From positions 4,321 to 27,528 of the forward strand of contig CAJTQG010000038.1 in the NCBI GenBank assembly GCA_910578605.1: a stretch of 23,208 bases of DNA. Reading direction: 5' to 3'. Shown piece after piece: positions 1 to 6,618 of this stretch. Numbering within the stretch: position 1 is the stretch's first letter; every line of letters begins with the position of its first letter. A program made the position numbers and the translations under genes. Source of the stretch: an uncultured Lachnospiraceae bacterium (GTDB taxonomy: Bacteria; Bacillota; Clostridia; Lachnospirales; Lachnospiraceae). The notes under the pieces are model-generated. The model did no database searches, was not told the origin of the DNA, and was given only the letters and a program-made list of their open reading frames with translations.

Positions 1-347
1 TCTTCATACTGTTTGTTTTCTGTCTTGATTGAAAGAGGTTTCCCGAGAAAATAGTTTGTCTTTTTATCGACTGCAATTGCATATTGGTTATCGATGTCAT
101 GCTTATTGGGGAGGTTTTTTATCTCTTCCAATTGTCCATCTTTACCAATCGCCATCCTTTTGGATTTTAATATGTCATGATACCCGTGGTAATAAAGTTC
201 TCCGGTTACCTGCTCGTTCCATGCGTGCGATCCTAACCATTTCCTTATTTCCGCCTCAATAAACTGCCGATCATTCATGACCGAATCCGCGCCCTCTTTA
301 ATGATCCGGTTAATTATTTCTGTTTCTGTCGGTCTGTCGAATAACAT
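1..347 (-). CDS. Phage portal protein, SPP1 gp6-like (N-terminal part, runs off the window)
   Basis: Leftward reading frame opening at ATG 347 behind a good ribosome site (GAGAGG) and still open at base 1, so only about 115 residues are visible. The portal forms the dodecameric ring at the head vertex through which DNA is packaged. The visible part has features typical of the SPP1 gp6 family N-terminus: an 'YYHGYHDILK' stretch near residues 48-57, then a segment ending 'DKKTNYFLGKP' before the first large domain. It starts 12 bases after the terminase large-subunit stop, the usual terS-terL-portal order. Family call is by motif and position; the C-terminal two thirds are unseen. Confidence 0.8.
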   Translation of the reverse strand, partial: MLFDRPTETEIINRIIKEGADSVMNDRQFIEAEIRKWLGSHAWNEQVTGELYYHGYHDILKSKRMAIGKDGQLEEIKNLPNKHDIDNQYAIAVDKKTNYFLGKPLSIKTENKQYE

Positions 348-359
348 ATATTTACCTCT

Positions 360-1682
360 CTAATCAAAACTAAATCTATCGCCTAGCAGCAGATCAGCGA
401 CTCCATAACGCAACGCATCCGGTCCGTGTGAAAATTCGTGCTCCGGCTTATCTGTTGGCTTTCCATTTGTATCTTTCTGCCAACAATAATTATTTATCTC
501 TTTCCAGAACTCCTGACAGTTCGTGTGTACTACGATTTCATAGTTTTGTATCTGCTGTATGCCATGATTTACGCTGTCTTTTCCCTTTCTGGATTTTTCT
601 GCTTTTATGCCGCACTCCTGCATTTCCATGATTGATTTTGGTTCTGCGTTGTCGCATATGATGCGCTGCCCGCCATATCCCATATCTTTGATCTGTGCCG
701 CAATCTTTTGATTTGTAGTTCCGGTTTGATACCATTCGTCAAAAACGTATATTATCTTTTTACTGTTGTCTACCATTGCGCAGATAAAGGCGTTGGGATC
801 TGTAAAACCGAAATCTAATGAAAAGGACGACTTTATTCCTGGAACTTGACGTATCTCCTGTATGTCAAAATCCTCCATCCGGAATTTTTCGTATATTAAC
901 CCCTCTGCAATGCCCCATTCTCCATCGCCTTCGATCTTGAATCGTTTGGGGTTGTTTTCTTTCATATCCTCAAAGATTTTTATATCCGCATCGTCCAACC
1001 ACTCGTTACACCGATATGTGGTCGTTTTGGTAAATACCATGTCGCTTGGCGAGTCAAAAAAACGCTCTTTTAACCACGTCCTTTCCGACCATGGATTAAA
1101 TGTAAATCTTATCTGTTTCCAGAGGCCGGGCGGCACCTCACCTCTGATCGACATATCGAGTTTATTAAAATCATCTTCGGAGGTTATTTCATACGCTTCT
1201 TCCACCCATACCCAACATAAAATACCTTTGGGAACGGATATGGAAGTTACTTTCAATCCGTCATCCATACCTCGGAATAATATCTTCTGGCCGGTAGGTC
1301 TATAAGTTGCTTCTATTGGCGAAACAGTGAAGTCCCATAAATGATATACCCCTAATCTTGCGGCCGCCCACTTTAAATCCGAAAAGCAGCTGTCTCTAAG
1401 CGTGTTCCCAAAGCGTCTTACACACAGGGCGTTTGCTTCCGGATATTTCATAATGTTGTAAATAAACCATAAGGCAGTTGTTTTTGACTTCTTTGATCCC
1501 CTGCTGCCTTTGCAGAGGCAATATCTTGCTTTACTCTCCCAATAATCTCTATAACCTTTTCCGATTATATCCGGGAGATATATTCGTTTGTTTTCCTCCT
1601 GTTTGTAATCTTCCGGCTGTAGGATAAATTTCATGTACCCAAATATATAGGGTGATGAGGATGATATTTCTCTAAATTTCAC
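360..1682 (-). CDS. terL: Terminase large subunit (PBSX/SPP1 type, Terminase_3-like)
   Basis: The packaging motor: an ATPase that drives DNA into the prohead plus an RNase H-fold nuclease that cuts the concatemer. Length of 440 aa is normal for the PBSX family. Residues 58-70 (KGSRGSKKSKTTA) form the Walker A-like loop; 'VWVEEA' near 158-163 is the Walker B with its catalytic glutamate; 'SLDFGFTDPNAF' near 288-299 begins the nuclease domain with its first metal-binding aspartate. The start is GTG at 1682; a later Met at residue 17 is an alternative. It follows the small subunit by 7 bases and precedes the portal gene, so the three are cotranscribed. Very confident of the family. Confidence 0.93.
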   Translation of the reverse strand: MKFREISSSSPYIFGYMKFILQPEDYKQEENKRIYLPDIIGKGYRDYWESKARYCLCKGSRGSKKSKTTALWFIYNIMKYPEANALCVRRFGNTLRDSCFSDLKWAAARLGVYHLWDFTVSPIEATYRPTGQKILFRGMDDGLKVTSISVPKGILCWVWVEEAYEITSEDDFNKLDMSIRGEVPPGLWKQIRFTFNPWSERTWLKERFFDSPSDMVFTKTTTYRCNEWLDDADIKIFEDMKENNPKRFKIEGDGEWGIAEGLIYEKFRMEDFDIQEIRQVPGIKSSFSLDFGFTDPNAFICAMVDNSKKIIYVFDEWYQTGTTNQKIAAQIKDMGYGGQRIICDNAEPKSIMEMQECGIKAEKSRKGKDSVNHGIQQIQNYEIVVHTNCQEFWKEINNYCWQKDTNGKPTDKPEHEFSHGPDALRYGVADLLLGDRFSFD

Positions 1683-1689
1683 GAAAGTT

Positions 1690-2190
1690 TTAATCCTTTA
1701 ATTCATCTTCACCGGATATGATGATAGGTAATGCTACGTTGACATCTACCTTATCGTTCCACATACCCAAGTGTTTTCCAAGCAATTCCAATGCTTTCAT
1801 TTTATCAGTCAGCCGGACTTCTCTTTCCGTTATTTTTCCTTTTTTTGATGTAGACGTTTTTACTTTTATAGATTGGATACAGGCAAGATCATCCTCGGTT
1901 GCGTTATCTTTTATTGAGGCGTCTTTTGTATTAATGACGTCTGATGCATTAATTAAGGCTAATCTGGCAAGTTCTATCACGACTCTATCCTGATTTATAC
2001 CAGTGCGGCGGCTCCGTTCTGCCATCTTTTTCGCTATTTCTTCCTGAACCTTAACATTTGCTAACAACTTTGATCCCTGTTCGCAGGCTGTATGCACAGA
2101 ATATCCCGCGCGAATGGCGGACTGTGTCGCGTTTAGGTCTATTAAGTATTCATCCACAAATATTTGCTGTTTTTTAGTAAGTTTGGCCAT
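1690..2190 (-). CDS. terS: Terminase small subunit (Terminase_2-like)
   Basis: DNA-recognition component of the packaging complex, which binds the packaging site and recruits the large subunit. The N-terminus (residues 3-45, LTKKQQIFVDEYL...NATQSAIRAGYS) is the helix-turn-helix region typical of the Terminase_2 family. A middle acidic helical region follows, then a C-terminal tail that would contact the large subunit. The start chosen is ATG 2190, preceded by GGAAGGTG at good spacing; an in-frame start at 2211 exists but lies upstream of that ribosome site. 166 aa, in range for the family. Preceded by a 270-base leader rich in repeats. Confidence 0.9.
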   Translation of the reverse strand: MAKLTKKQQIFVDEYLIDLNATQSAIRAGYSVHTACEQGSKLLANVKVQEEIAKKMAERSRRTGINQDRVVIELARLALINASDVINTKDASIKDNATEDDLACIQSIKVKTSTSKKGKITEREVRLTDKMKALELLGKHLGMWNDKVDVNVALPIIISGEDELKD

Positions 2191-2462
2191 TTTGCGACAC
2201 CTTCCTTTCATTTTTTTGATGTTGGGGCGGCAAATTGGTATATGACTGCTGCCTCACTGTTTTTTGCATACAAAAAAGATATCTGCCTGCTGCCTCAATG
2301 GCTACAAACAGATATCCTTACACGGGGAGAGATTTGTCTGGTTCCTCTGATTATTATTATAAATGTGTTTTTGTGTGTTTTGGTGTGCAAATGTGTGCAA
2401 ATTTAAAAAATGCCGTTTTTTATAAAATTTAATATTGTTTTATCTATATAAGTCCTATCAGA
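2191..2462 (-). other. Non-coding leader of the terminase genes with repeats
   Basis: About 270 bases without a convincing gene. Reading leftward it has two tandem TTTGCACAC units (near 2380-2402), an A/C-rich stretch, a TATAAT-like run near 2355, an 8-bp inverted repeat GATATCTG/CAGATATC (2278-2285 with 2309-2316), and a perfect TTTTTTG/CAAAAAA inverted repeat (2261-2277). Two TGCTGCCTCA copies lie 41 bases apart (2248-2257, 2289-2298). This is where a late promoter activated by a phage regulator, or a packaging site, would be expected. Function is inferred only from position. Confidence 0.45.
2264..2316 (-). terminator. Possible leftward terminator or attenuator before terS
   Basis: On the minus strand GATATCTG pairs with CAGATATC across a 23-base loop and is followed at once by TTTTTTG, the form of an intrinsic terminator. 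The loop contains GCC...GGC that could extend the structure, and the 10-mer GGCAGCAGGC. It would sit inside the terminase leader, so it may be an attenuator that is read through late in infection. The stem is AT-rich and the loop long, so strength is uncertain. Confidence 0.35.
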
Positions 2463-2810
2463 TCACGTGGCAGTCTCTCTATATTTGTCGCGTTTGTCAA
2501 TATATTTTTGATAATCCCGCTTATATCCTCGTTTGATATCAGCTAAACACTGGTTAAGCTTTGTCTGCTCTTGCAGGCAATAGTCGGAGCAGGTATTTGT
2601 TGGAGCATTACTTATGAAAGTACGAAGGCAATAAACGCATACCTTTTGCACCTGTTTGCGCCGTGCCTGCTTTTTTATGTCCTGCCCTGATGTCTTGCTA
2701 TATCCGCGCTTATGATCTCTCTGCCACTCTAAAACACCTTTACGCTGACAGACATCGGAGCAATATTTTTGTCTGCCGGATTTAACGGTATACTCTTTAC
2801 CGCATATCAC
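2463..2810 (-). CDS. Cysteine-rich zinc-finger phage protein, start uncertain
   Basis: Basic protein with repeated zinc-ligand pairs: CGKEY...YCSDVC near the N-terminus and CVYC...CSDYC in the middle, followed by a Lys/Arg/Tyr-rich helical tail. Proteins with such treble-clef-like fingers are common just ahead of terminase genes in Firmicutes prophages, where some are HNH nucleases; no HNH signature is visible here. The GTG at 2810 is the first standard start, but the frame stays open upstream to about 3030 and encodes another clear double CxxC finger (CQDC...CPDC) at about 2951-2905. The real protein is therefore probably longer, with a rare start codon or a damaged 5' end. Confidence 0.6.
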   Translation of the reverse strand: MICGKEYTVKSGRQKYCSDVCQRKGVLEWQRDHKRGYSKTSGQDIKKQARRKQVQKVCVYCLRTFISNAPTNTCSDYCLQEQTKLNQCLADIKRGYKRDYQKYIDKRDKYRETAT

Positions 2811-3041
2811 GCATATATCAGTACTCCCGATCGGACGCTTTGCACCGGTCTTTTTATGGCGTCTGCTTGTCTCCCGCCGTGCATCGTCCGCACAATCCGG
2901 GCAGCGCCTTGCCCTCGGCCCGCCGTAAAACTTGGCGCCGCAGTCCTGACAGATGCGGATTTTAACGACGGTATCTAACTTTTTGATCTTTGCACACGCC
3001 AGGAGAAAGAAGGGAAGATATGGTTGGAGTACATATAAAAA

Positions 3042-3071
3042 TTAAGGGACTCATTTTTCAGAATCCCTTAA
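3042..3071 (-). terminator. Intrinsic terminator of the holin-like toxin unit
   Basis: Minus-strand stem TTAAGGGA/TCCCTTAA with a 14-base loop, followed by TTTTTA. It lies 47 bases past the toxin-like ORF and would end that short transcript. In the + direction no T-run follows, so it works leftward only. Confidence 0.65.
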
Positions 3072-3117
3072 AAAGTGGTACTAAGCTACAAAAATGTTTT
3101 TATTTGTTGCATTGTTT

Positions 3118-3213
3118 TTACTTTGATTTATGACTAATTTCGTATATTAACCCTATAAGCGCCACTACGAATAAGCCAAATTGGAATAAACTATCATATG
3201 TTAAGTATCCCAT
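3118..3213 (-). CDS. Holin-like small membrane toxin (type I toxin-like, 31 aa)
   Basis: A 31-residue peptide made of a short polar N-terminus (MGYLTYDSLF), one hydrophobic helix (about residues 11-24, FGLFVVALIGLIYE) and a charged end (SHKSK). This layout matches the 'putative holin-like toxin' peptides (Hol_Tox family) found in many Firmicutes prophages, related in form to TxpA-type type I toxins that act at the membrane. Start ATG 3213 has AAAGG seven bases upstream. It has its own strong promoter and terminator and forms a unit of about 200 nt. No clear antisense antitoxin promoter was found on the + strand. Family assignment is by shape and context, not by alignment. Confidence 0.6.
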   Translation of the reverse strand: MGYLTYDSLFQFGLFVVALIGLIYEISHKSK

Positions 3214-3250
3214 AGGCAAACCTTTCTAGGTAGCTGTTCCCACTAGAGAT

Positions 3251-3256
3251 ATTATA
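3251..3256 (-). promoter_or_regulatory. Extended -10 promoter of the holin-like toxin
   Basis: Minus-strand TGTGCTATAAT: a perfect -10 hexamer with the TGn extension, about 38 bases upstream of the toxin start. The -35 region (TTTTTA) is weak, as is usual for extended -10 promoters. An 8-bp hairpin (AGCGTGAA/TTCACGCT, 3300-3328) lies just upstream. Confidence 0.65.
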
Positions 3257-3339
3257 GCACAATGCGTACAATATAAAAAAGTAAATTATTATATTGAGAA
3301 GCGTGAAGACTGTATGGTTTTTCACGCTGTCAAATCATA

Positions 3340-3366
3340 AAAGCACCAGTACTTAACTGATGCTTT
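3340..3366 (-). terminator. Leftward terminator after the 48-aa ORF
   Basis: On the minus strand AAAGCATCAG pairs with CTGGTGCTTT (one G-U pair) over a 7-base loop, followed by TTTTAT. It falls just past the 48-aa gene, so it probably closes the early operon and separates it from the toxin and packaging units. Confidence 0.55.
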
Positions 3367-3379
3367 CCACCTGGTTCAT

Positions 3380-3526
3380 TTATACTTGTCTTATTTTCGG
3401 TTCTACGGCTTCTGACCTAACATTATGCGTCTGGTTCTGATTCTCCGGTTTAACCTTCTGTGTTATACTGTTCAGTTTCTCGTTGAACTGTTTTTGGTTT
3501 AATTTTTCTTGTTTGCCTTTATCCAT
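3380..3526 (-). CDS. Small hydrophilic phage protein (48 aa), unknown
   Basis: Starts at ATG 3526 with a strong GAGGTGA ribosome site and encodes a polar, Gln/Asn/Lys-rich peptide (MDKGKQEKLNQKQFNEKLNS...) without hydrophobic segments, likely partly helical then disordered. It is the last ORF before the leftward terminator at 3340-3366 and follows the sigma-like regulator by 72 bases. No function can be assigned. The good ribosome site and clean frame are the reasons for calling it. Confidence 0.6.
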   Translation of the reverse strand: MDKGKQEKLNQKQFNEKLNSITQKVKPENQNQTHNVRSEAVEPKIRQV

Positions 3527-3597
3527 AATGTCACCTCTAGATTAGTATGGGCAGAAATTAAAAAAATATTATTCTTTTCTGTGCCTGTTGTCCTGTT

Positions 3598-3996
3598 TTA
3601 TCCATTTTTCAAAAAATAGTTGATAATCTTCCTGCTTACGCAACTCCTATCGATATGTATGATCTGACCGATATCTTTTTGCGATAGTCCCTCTACGTAA
3701 TGCATATATAATATCCGTCTTGTTAGGATGTCAGGGATTTCTTCTATAAAATCTTCGATTTTTTCACATTCTTTTGTGAGGGCGTCGATTTTTTGCTTAT
3801 ATTTCTTTTCTTTTTTCTGGTACCTGTCCGGATTAACTCCGATAACTGCCCGCGGGATCGGATAGCCTTTTCGGTAGTCCAGTATGGTACTATGATCGAT
3901 CATAGCACCGCCCTCGTTTATATGCTTTAGTTTATACTGCAGTTCCGCGATCTCTGCGATATTACTTTGATATGATTCTAACTGCTGTTTGGTCAA
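3598..3996 (-). CDS. Sigma-70 region 4-like late transcription regulator (ArpU/RinA-type)
   Basis: The N-terminal two thirds are helical and charged, with coiled-coil character (KKEKKYKQKIDALTKECEKIEDFI). The last 45 residues hold the sigma-region-4 helix-turn-helix: 'ILTRRILYMHYVEGLSQKDIGQIIHIDRSCVSRKI'. Proteins of this build just before the terminase genes in Firmicutes phages (ArpU, RinA, DUF1492-type) activate late transcription. TTG 3996 is preferred as start because AAAGGAG sits nine bases upstream; the GTG at 4005 is only one base from that site. It overlaps the end of the upstream basic 57-aa ORF. The role is inferred from family and place. Confidence 0.75.
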   Translation of the reverse strand: MTKQQLESYQSNIAEIAELQYKLKHINEGGAMIDHSTILDYRKGYPIPRAVIGVNPDRYQKKEKKYKQKIDALTKECEKIEDFIEEIPDILTRRILYMHYVEGLSQKDIGQIIHIDRSCVSRKIINYFLKNG

Positions 3997-3997
3997 A

Positions 3998-4171
3998 TCA
4001 AACACTCTCCTTTATTTGTGCTCTTTTATGCCTGCTGCCTCTTACATGTTTAAACAGTCCTTTACCATGTAAGACTGTTTTCCTCTTTCTTCCCGCCGCC
4101 CAATACTTCCCGGAAAGCCTGCCTGTTTTAAGCAGATTGCCGAAAAATTTTGTTGTTTCTTTTCTGTTCAT
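3998..4171 (-). CDS. Small basic protein (57 aa), unknown
   Basis: ATG 4171, just after the upstream gene's stop (12 bases between), and ending at 3998 across the start of the sigma-like regulator, so the three are translationally packed. About a third of the residues are Lys, Arg or His (MNRKETTKFFGNLLKTG..., ...GSRHKRAQIKESV), suggesting a nucleic-acid-binding peptide. The ribosome site is weak. One GGCAGCAGGC motif lies within it. No known family recognised. Confidence 0.5.
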   Translation of the reverse strand: MNRKETTKFFGNLLKTGRLSGKYWAAGRKRKTVLHGKGLFKHVRGSRHKRAQIKESV

Positions 4172-4182
4172 TCGATTATTCT

Positions 4183-4680
4183 TTAATATCCTTCCGGCAG
4201 TGTTTCGATCCGATCCGCGGTTTGGAATGCCTTACTTGCTGTTATGTAATAATTATCCTTGAGTTTTATACGTTCTTTTATATCTTCCACCCTCGCTTTA
4301 CTAATATAACGATATACTACATCTAATGGTCTACTGACGGTCTGTATGGATAATCCCGTCGTTGGCTCAATCACGTGACAAATTGATATGTCACCTGTAT
4401 CATCTTTTTGGTATGCGTAAAGAGTAAATCCATATTTTTCAAACACTATACCCTCTTTTTTTACAGCCACGGGTATTCCATTCTTTTGCCTTATCATGGT
4501 ATAAAAAATCTTTTTCCTTATCCCATTTTTCTGTAGTCTTTTCCGTATCTCATCCGGCGTTTCCATTTTTTTACCACATGGGCACTTTTTGGCCATTGTT
4601 ATTTCTTTTTGAGACTCATTTCCGTAAAGGACAATATCTTTTTCCAAATTACAATAAGGACATTTTAAAAATATGCGCAT
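4183..4680 (-). CDS. Hypothetical protein with N-terminal zinc ribbon
   Basis: 165 aa. Residues 7-10 (CPYC) and 33-35 (CPC) look like the two knuckles of a zinc ribbon. The region after about residue 45 is basic, then a mixed alpha/beta C-terminal part follows (GFTLYAYQKDDTGDISICHVIEP...). Such ribbons bind DNA, RNA or protein partners; nothing here points to catalysis. ATG 4680 has AAAGG upstream. It follows the 52-aa ORF by 10 bases in the leftward operon. Function unknown. Confidence 0.65.
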   Translation of the reverse strand: MRIFLKCPYCNLEKDIVLYGNESQKEITMAKKCPCGKKMETPDEIRKRLQKNGIRKKIFYTMIRQKNGIPVAVKKEGIVFEKYGFTLYAYQKDDTGDISICHVIEPTTGLSIQTVSRPLDVVYRYISKARVEDIKERIKLKDNYYITASKAFQTADRIETLPEGY

Positions 4681-4690
4681 AGTGTTCTTT

Positions 4691-4849
4691 CTACCTTTCT
4701 CTCTTTCTTCTTCGCAGTTCGGCCTTTAATTCGCTCGTACTGTATTGTAGCAGGGGATTATTTTCCAGTTCTTCCTGCTGTCGGTGATTTTGCTGTGTTT
4801 CATAACGCTTTATACGGTGTTCTATTTCTGCAAGATCTTTTCTGTTCAC
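4691..4849 (-). CDS. Small charged helical protein (52 aa), unknown
   Basis: Begins at GTG 4849, 8 bases after the radical SAM stop, and ends 10 bases before the zinc-ribbon gene. The sequence is strongly helical and charged (RKDLAEIEHRIKRYETQQ..., then TSELKAELRRRKRER), so a short coiled coil is likely. The nearest ribosome site, AAGGAG, lies 13 bases upstream, a little far; a GTG at 4861 is closer but too near. It fills an otherwise empty gap in frame. No family recognised. Confidence 0.5.
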   Translation of the reverse strand: MNRKDLAEIEHRIKRYETQQNHRQQEELENNPLLQYSTSELKAELRRRKRER

Positions 4850-4857
4850 TTTTTTGA

Positions 4858-5907
4858 TCACACTCCTTTGTAAGATCTGGATTTACTTCCGTCAAAGTCT
4901 TCAAATCGTTCGCAGGTCCGGAATATAATCTTGTTATTTACCCAACGCTGCATTTTCCAACATGCTTTAAAATGATCTATCTGCTCTCTGGTATACTTTT
5001 TTAATAATTCATGTTCTGATTTTATTTTTACAGGCTTTCCGTTTTTATCGCAGTCCACAAAATCATCTTTGTTATATATCATCACAAACGGACTAAAGCC
5101 TATATCTCTTAAAGTATAAATCCGGTCTAAATCCTCTTCCGTTGTTGTATTAAAATTTGTAAGCATATATACCGTTAAACTGTGGTGATCTAAGCCGGTG
5201 ATTTTTCTGACCATCTCAAATTTTGGAAGCACAAAACATTTATCCTCGTATCTATCCCAGGCGAAATGAATATTTTTTACATGCATCTGCTTTATCATAT
5301 CCGCCTTTTCTTCCGACATCATGCGGATATCCAAGCCTTGAGAAAAATCGATCCATGCCTTACTGTCTATAAGCTGTTTAAACAAATCTTTCCATTCCCG
5401 GCAGGCGGTTATGTTTGGGTCAAGTAATACGATATTCTTCTGTCCTCTCCAAAACTCTGACAGATCAGCAACCTTGTGGGCCTGCTGCCCTTCTTTTGCA
5501 ACAACGTGGCAAAAGTCACATCCTCGTGGGCATCCTCTGCTCATAAATCCATAGGCGGTATCTTTTGTCAGTTTGGGATATAGACTGTAATCAGGATATA
5601 TATGTTCAATCTCGTAAGGTAATTGGGTATCATTTTCTTTATGGTAAACTTCCTTCCCATCAATCAACTCTATGCAGTATCCGCTGCCGCCTTTTAAGAC
5701 TTCTGTTGCATTGACATAATAGTGATAATCCGGCGTAAAGCTGAATACCTTTGACATATACACCTTGTCTAACGGTTCTCCCATGCTATGAAATAACGGA
5801 TCGTACCATATAACCGTATCTTCTTGCTGTTTATGCCATGCTGACAGTTTCATCAGAGGTAAGTTCGGAAAATTATGGCTGTCAACGTCTATTAATCCTA
5901 TTCTCAT
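4858..5907 (-). CDS. Phage radical SAM protein with B12-binding-like N-terminus
   Basis: A 349-aa enzyme that would bind a [4Fe-4S] cluster and S-adenosylmethionine to make a 5'-deoxyadenosyl radical. The cluster motif CPRGCDFC (CX3CX2C) is at residues 126-133. The first 40 residues (MRIGLIDVDSHNFPNLPLMKLSAWHK) look like the Rossmann-like N-domain of B12-binding radical SAM proteins, but the cobalamin DxHxxG motif is not seen, so B12 need not be bound. Strand/helix pattern after the motif fits a partial TIM barrel (IVLLDPNIT..., IDFSQGLDIR). Related proteins occur in Firmicutes phages with unknown substrate; nucleotide or tRNA modification are options. Starts at ATG 5907, 7 bases after the upstream stop. 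Confidence 0.8.
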   Translation of the reverse strand: MRIGLIDVDSHNFPNLPLMKLSAWHKQQEDTVIWYDPLFHSMGEPLDKVYMSKVFSFTPDYHYYVNATEVLKGGSGYCIELIDGKEVYHKENDTQLPYEIEHIYPDYSLYPKLTKDTAYGFMSRGCPRGCDFCHVVAKEGQQAHKVADLSEFWRGQKNIVLLDPNITACREWKDLFKQLIDSKAWIDFSQGLDIRMMSEEKADMIKQMHVKNIHFAWDRYEDKCFVLPKFEMVRKITGLDHHSLTVYMLTNFNTTTEEDLDRIYTLRDIGFSPFVMIYNKDDFVDCDKNGKPVKIKSEHELLKKYTREQIDHFKACWKMQRWVNNKIIFRTCERFEDFDGSKSRSYKGV

Positions 5908-5914
5908 TTTTCCC

Positions 5915-6169
5915 TCATATCTGTGGTTCTGTTATTATATGACTTGATTTGTTCAGTTTATCTATATCTTTAATCCTGTACTGTGCAGATTGATCGGCCT
6001 TTCTGATGATAACACCCTCGTTTTCAAGTTTTTTCATATGGGCGTATACTGATGCTTTTGAATAAAGTCCTACCCCTTCTCCGATTTCCGCATAGCTCGG
6101 GTAAAAATGCGTGTGTCTGTAGTAGTTAATTATATATTTTAAGATGTCTTCGGCTCTTTTTGTCAGCAT
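5915..6169 (-). CDS. LexA-type winged-helix DNA-binding protein without peptidase domain
   Basis: 84 aa. Residues 2-50 (LTKRAEDILKYIINYYRHTHFYPSYAEIGEGVGL...SVYAHMKKLENEGVI) match the N-terminal DNA-binding domain of LexA in order and spacing. The Ser/Lys peptidase half of LexA is absent, so it cannot self-cleave. The start ATG 6169 has a perfect AAGGAGG; the open frame extends upstream but has no ribosome site there. It may regulate phage or SOS-type promoters by competing with host LexA; this is inference. Confidence 0.75.
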   Translation of the reverse strand: MLTKRAEDILKYIINYYRHTHFYPSYAEIGEGVGLYSKASVYAHMKKLENEGVIIRKADQSAQYRIKDIDKLNKSSHIITEPQI

Positions 6170-6186
6170 AGTTTTTATCCTCCTTT

Positions 6187-6618
6187 TTATGCAAAACATA
6201 ATTGTCCATTGCCGCCTACAGTGAGAGACTCCGTCCGGATCATTGGCTGTCTCTCCCCTACCGCACAAGGCAGTTTCAGCAGTTTCCCCTGTTCTTCTAA
6301 ATCCTCGTATTCTTTTAATGCTTCCCGTAGATCGGCCATTGCCCACAAATTCCGATAAAACACCGCAATCAATCCAAGCATATCGTCTGTTCCGTACTGC
6401 AATGAATCCATCATAAAATCGTCAAAATCTTCATCACAAGTAAACTCGTTTGGAATGTCTGCGTACTTTTCCAGAAGTTTTATTGTCAATTCTCTTGCAT
6501 CAAAATCATCCTCAAAATCTCTATATCTTGCCTTTCCGACCTTTGCATAGCACGAATTATAAGCTAACTCTATCATGCTCATTTCTGATACGTCCTTATC
6601 TGTTGTCAATCTCTTCAT
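6187..6618 (-). CDS. Conserved phage hypothetical protein (143 aa)
   Basis: Acidic protein starting MKRLTTDKDVSEMSMIELAYNSCYAKVGKARYRDFE, a sequence style familiar from early regions of clostridial prophages, with no assigned function. Residues 35-85 are rich in Asp/Glu (DDFDARE..., CDEDFDDFMMDSLQYGTDDM), and the middle is helical. ATG 6618 is behind AGGAGGGA; the gene overlaps the end of the Dam-like methylase by 23 bases, so the two are coupled. No motif suggests an activity. Confidence 0.65.
   Translation of the reverse strand: MKRLTTDKDVSEMSMIELAYNSCYAKVGKARYRDFEDDFDARELTIKLLEKYADIPNEFTCDEDFDDFMMDSLQYGTDDMLGLIAVFYRNLWAMADLREALKEYEDLEEQGKLLKLPCAVGERQPMIRTESLTVGGNGQLCFA

Noticed and set aside
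862..1305. Rightward 147-codon frame inside terL
   Set aside because: Antisense shadow of a well-supported terminase; Ser/Pro-rich without a ribosome site or known motif.
3300..3328. Hairpin AGCGTGAA/TTCACGCT
   Set aside because: No T-run on either side, so it is not called a terminator; it may be part of the toxin promoter region.
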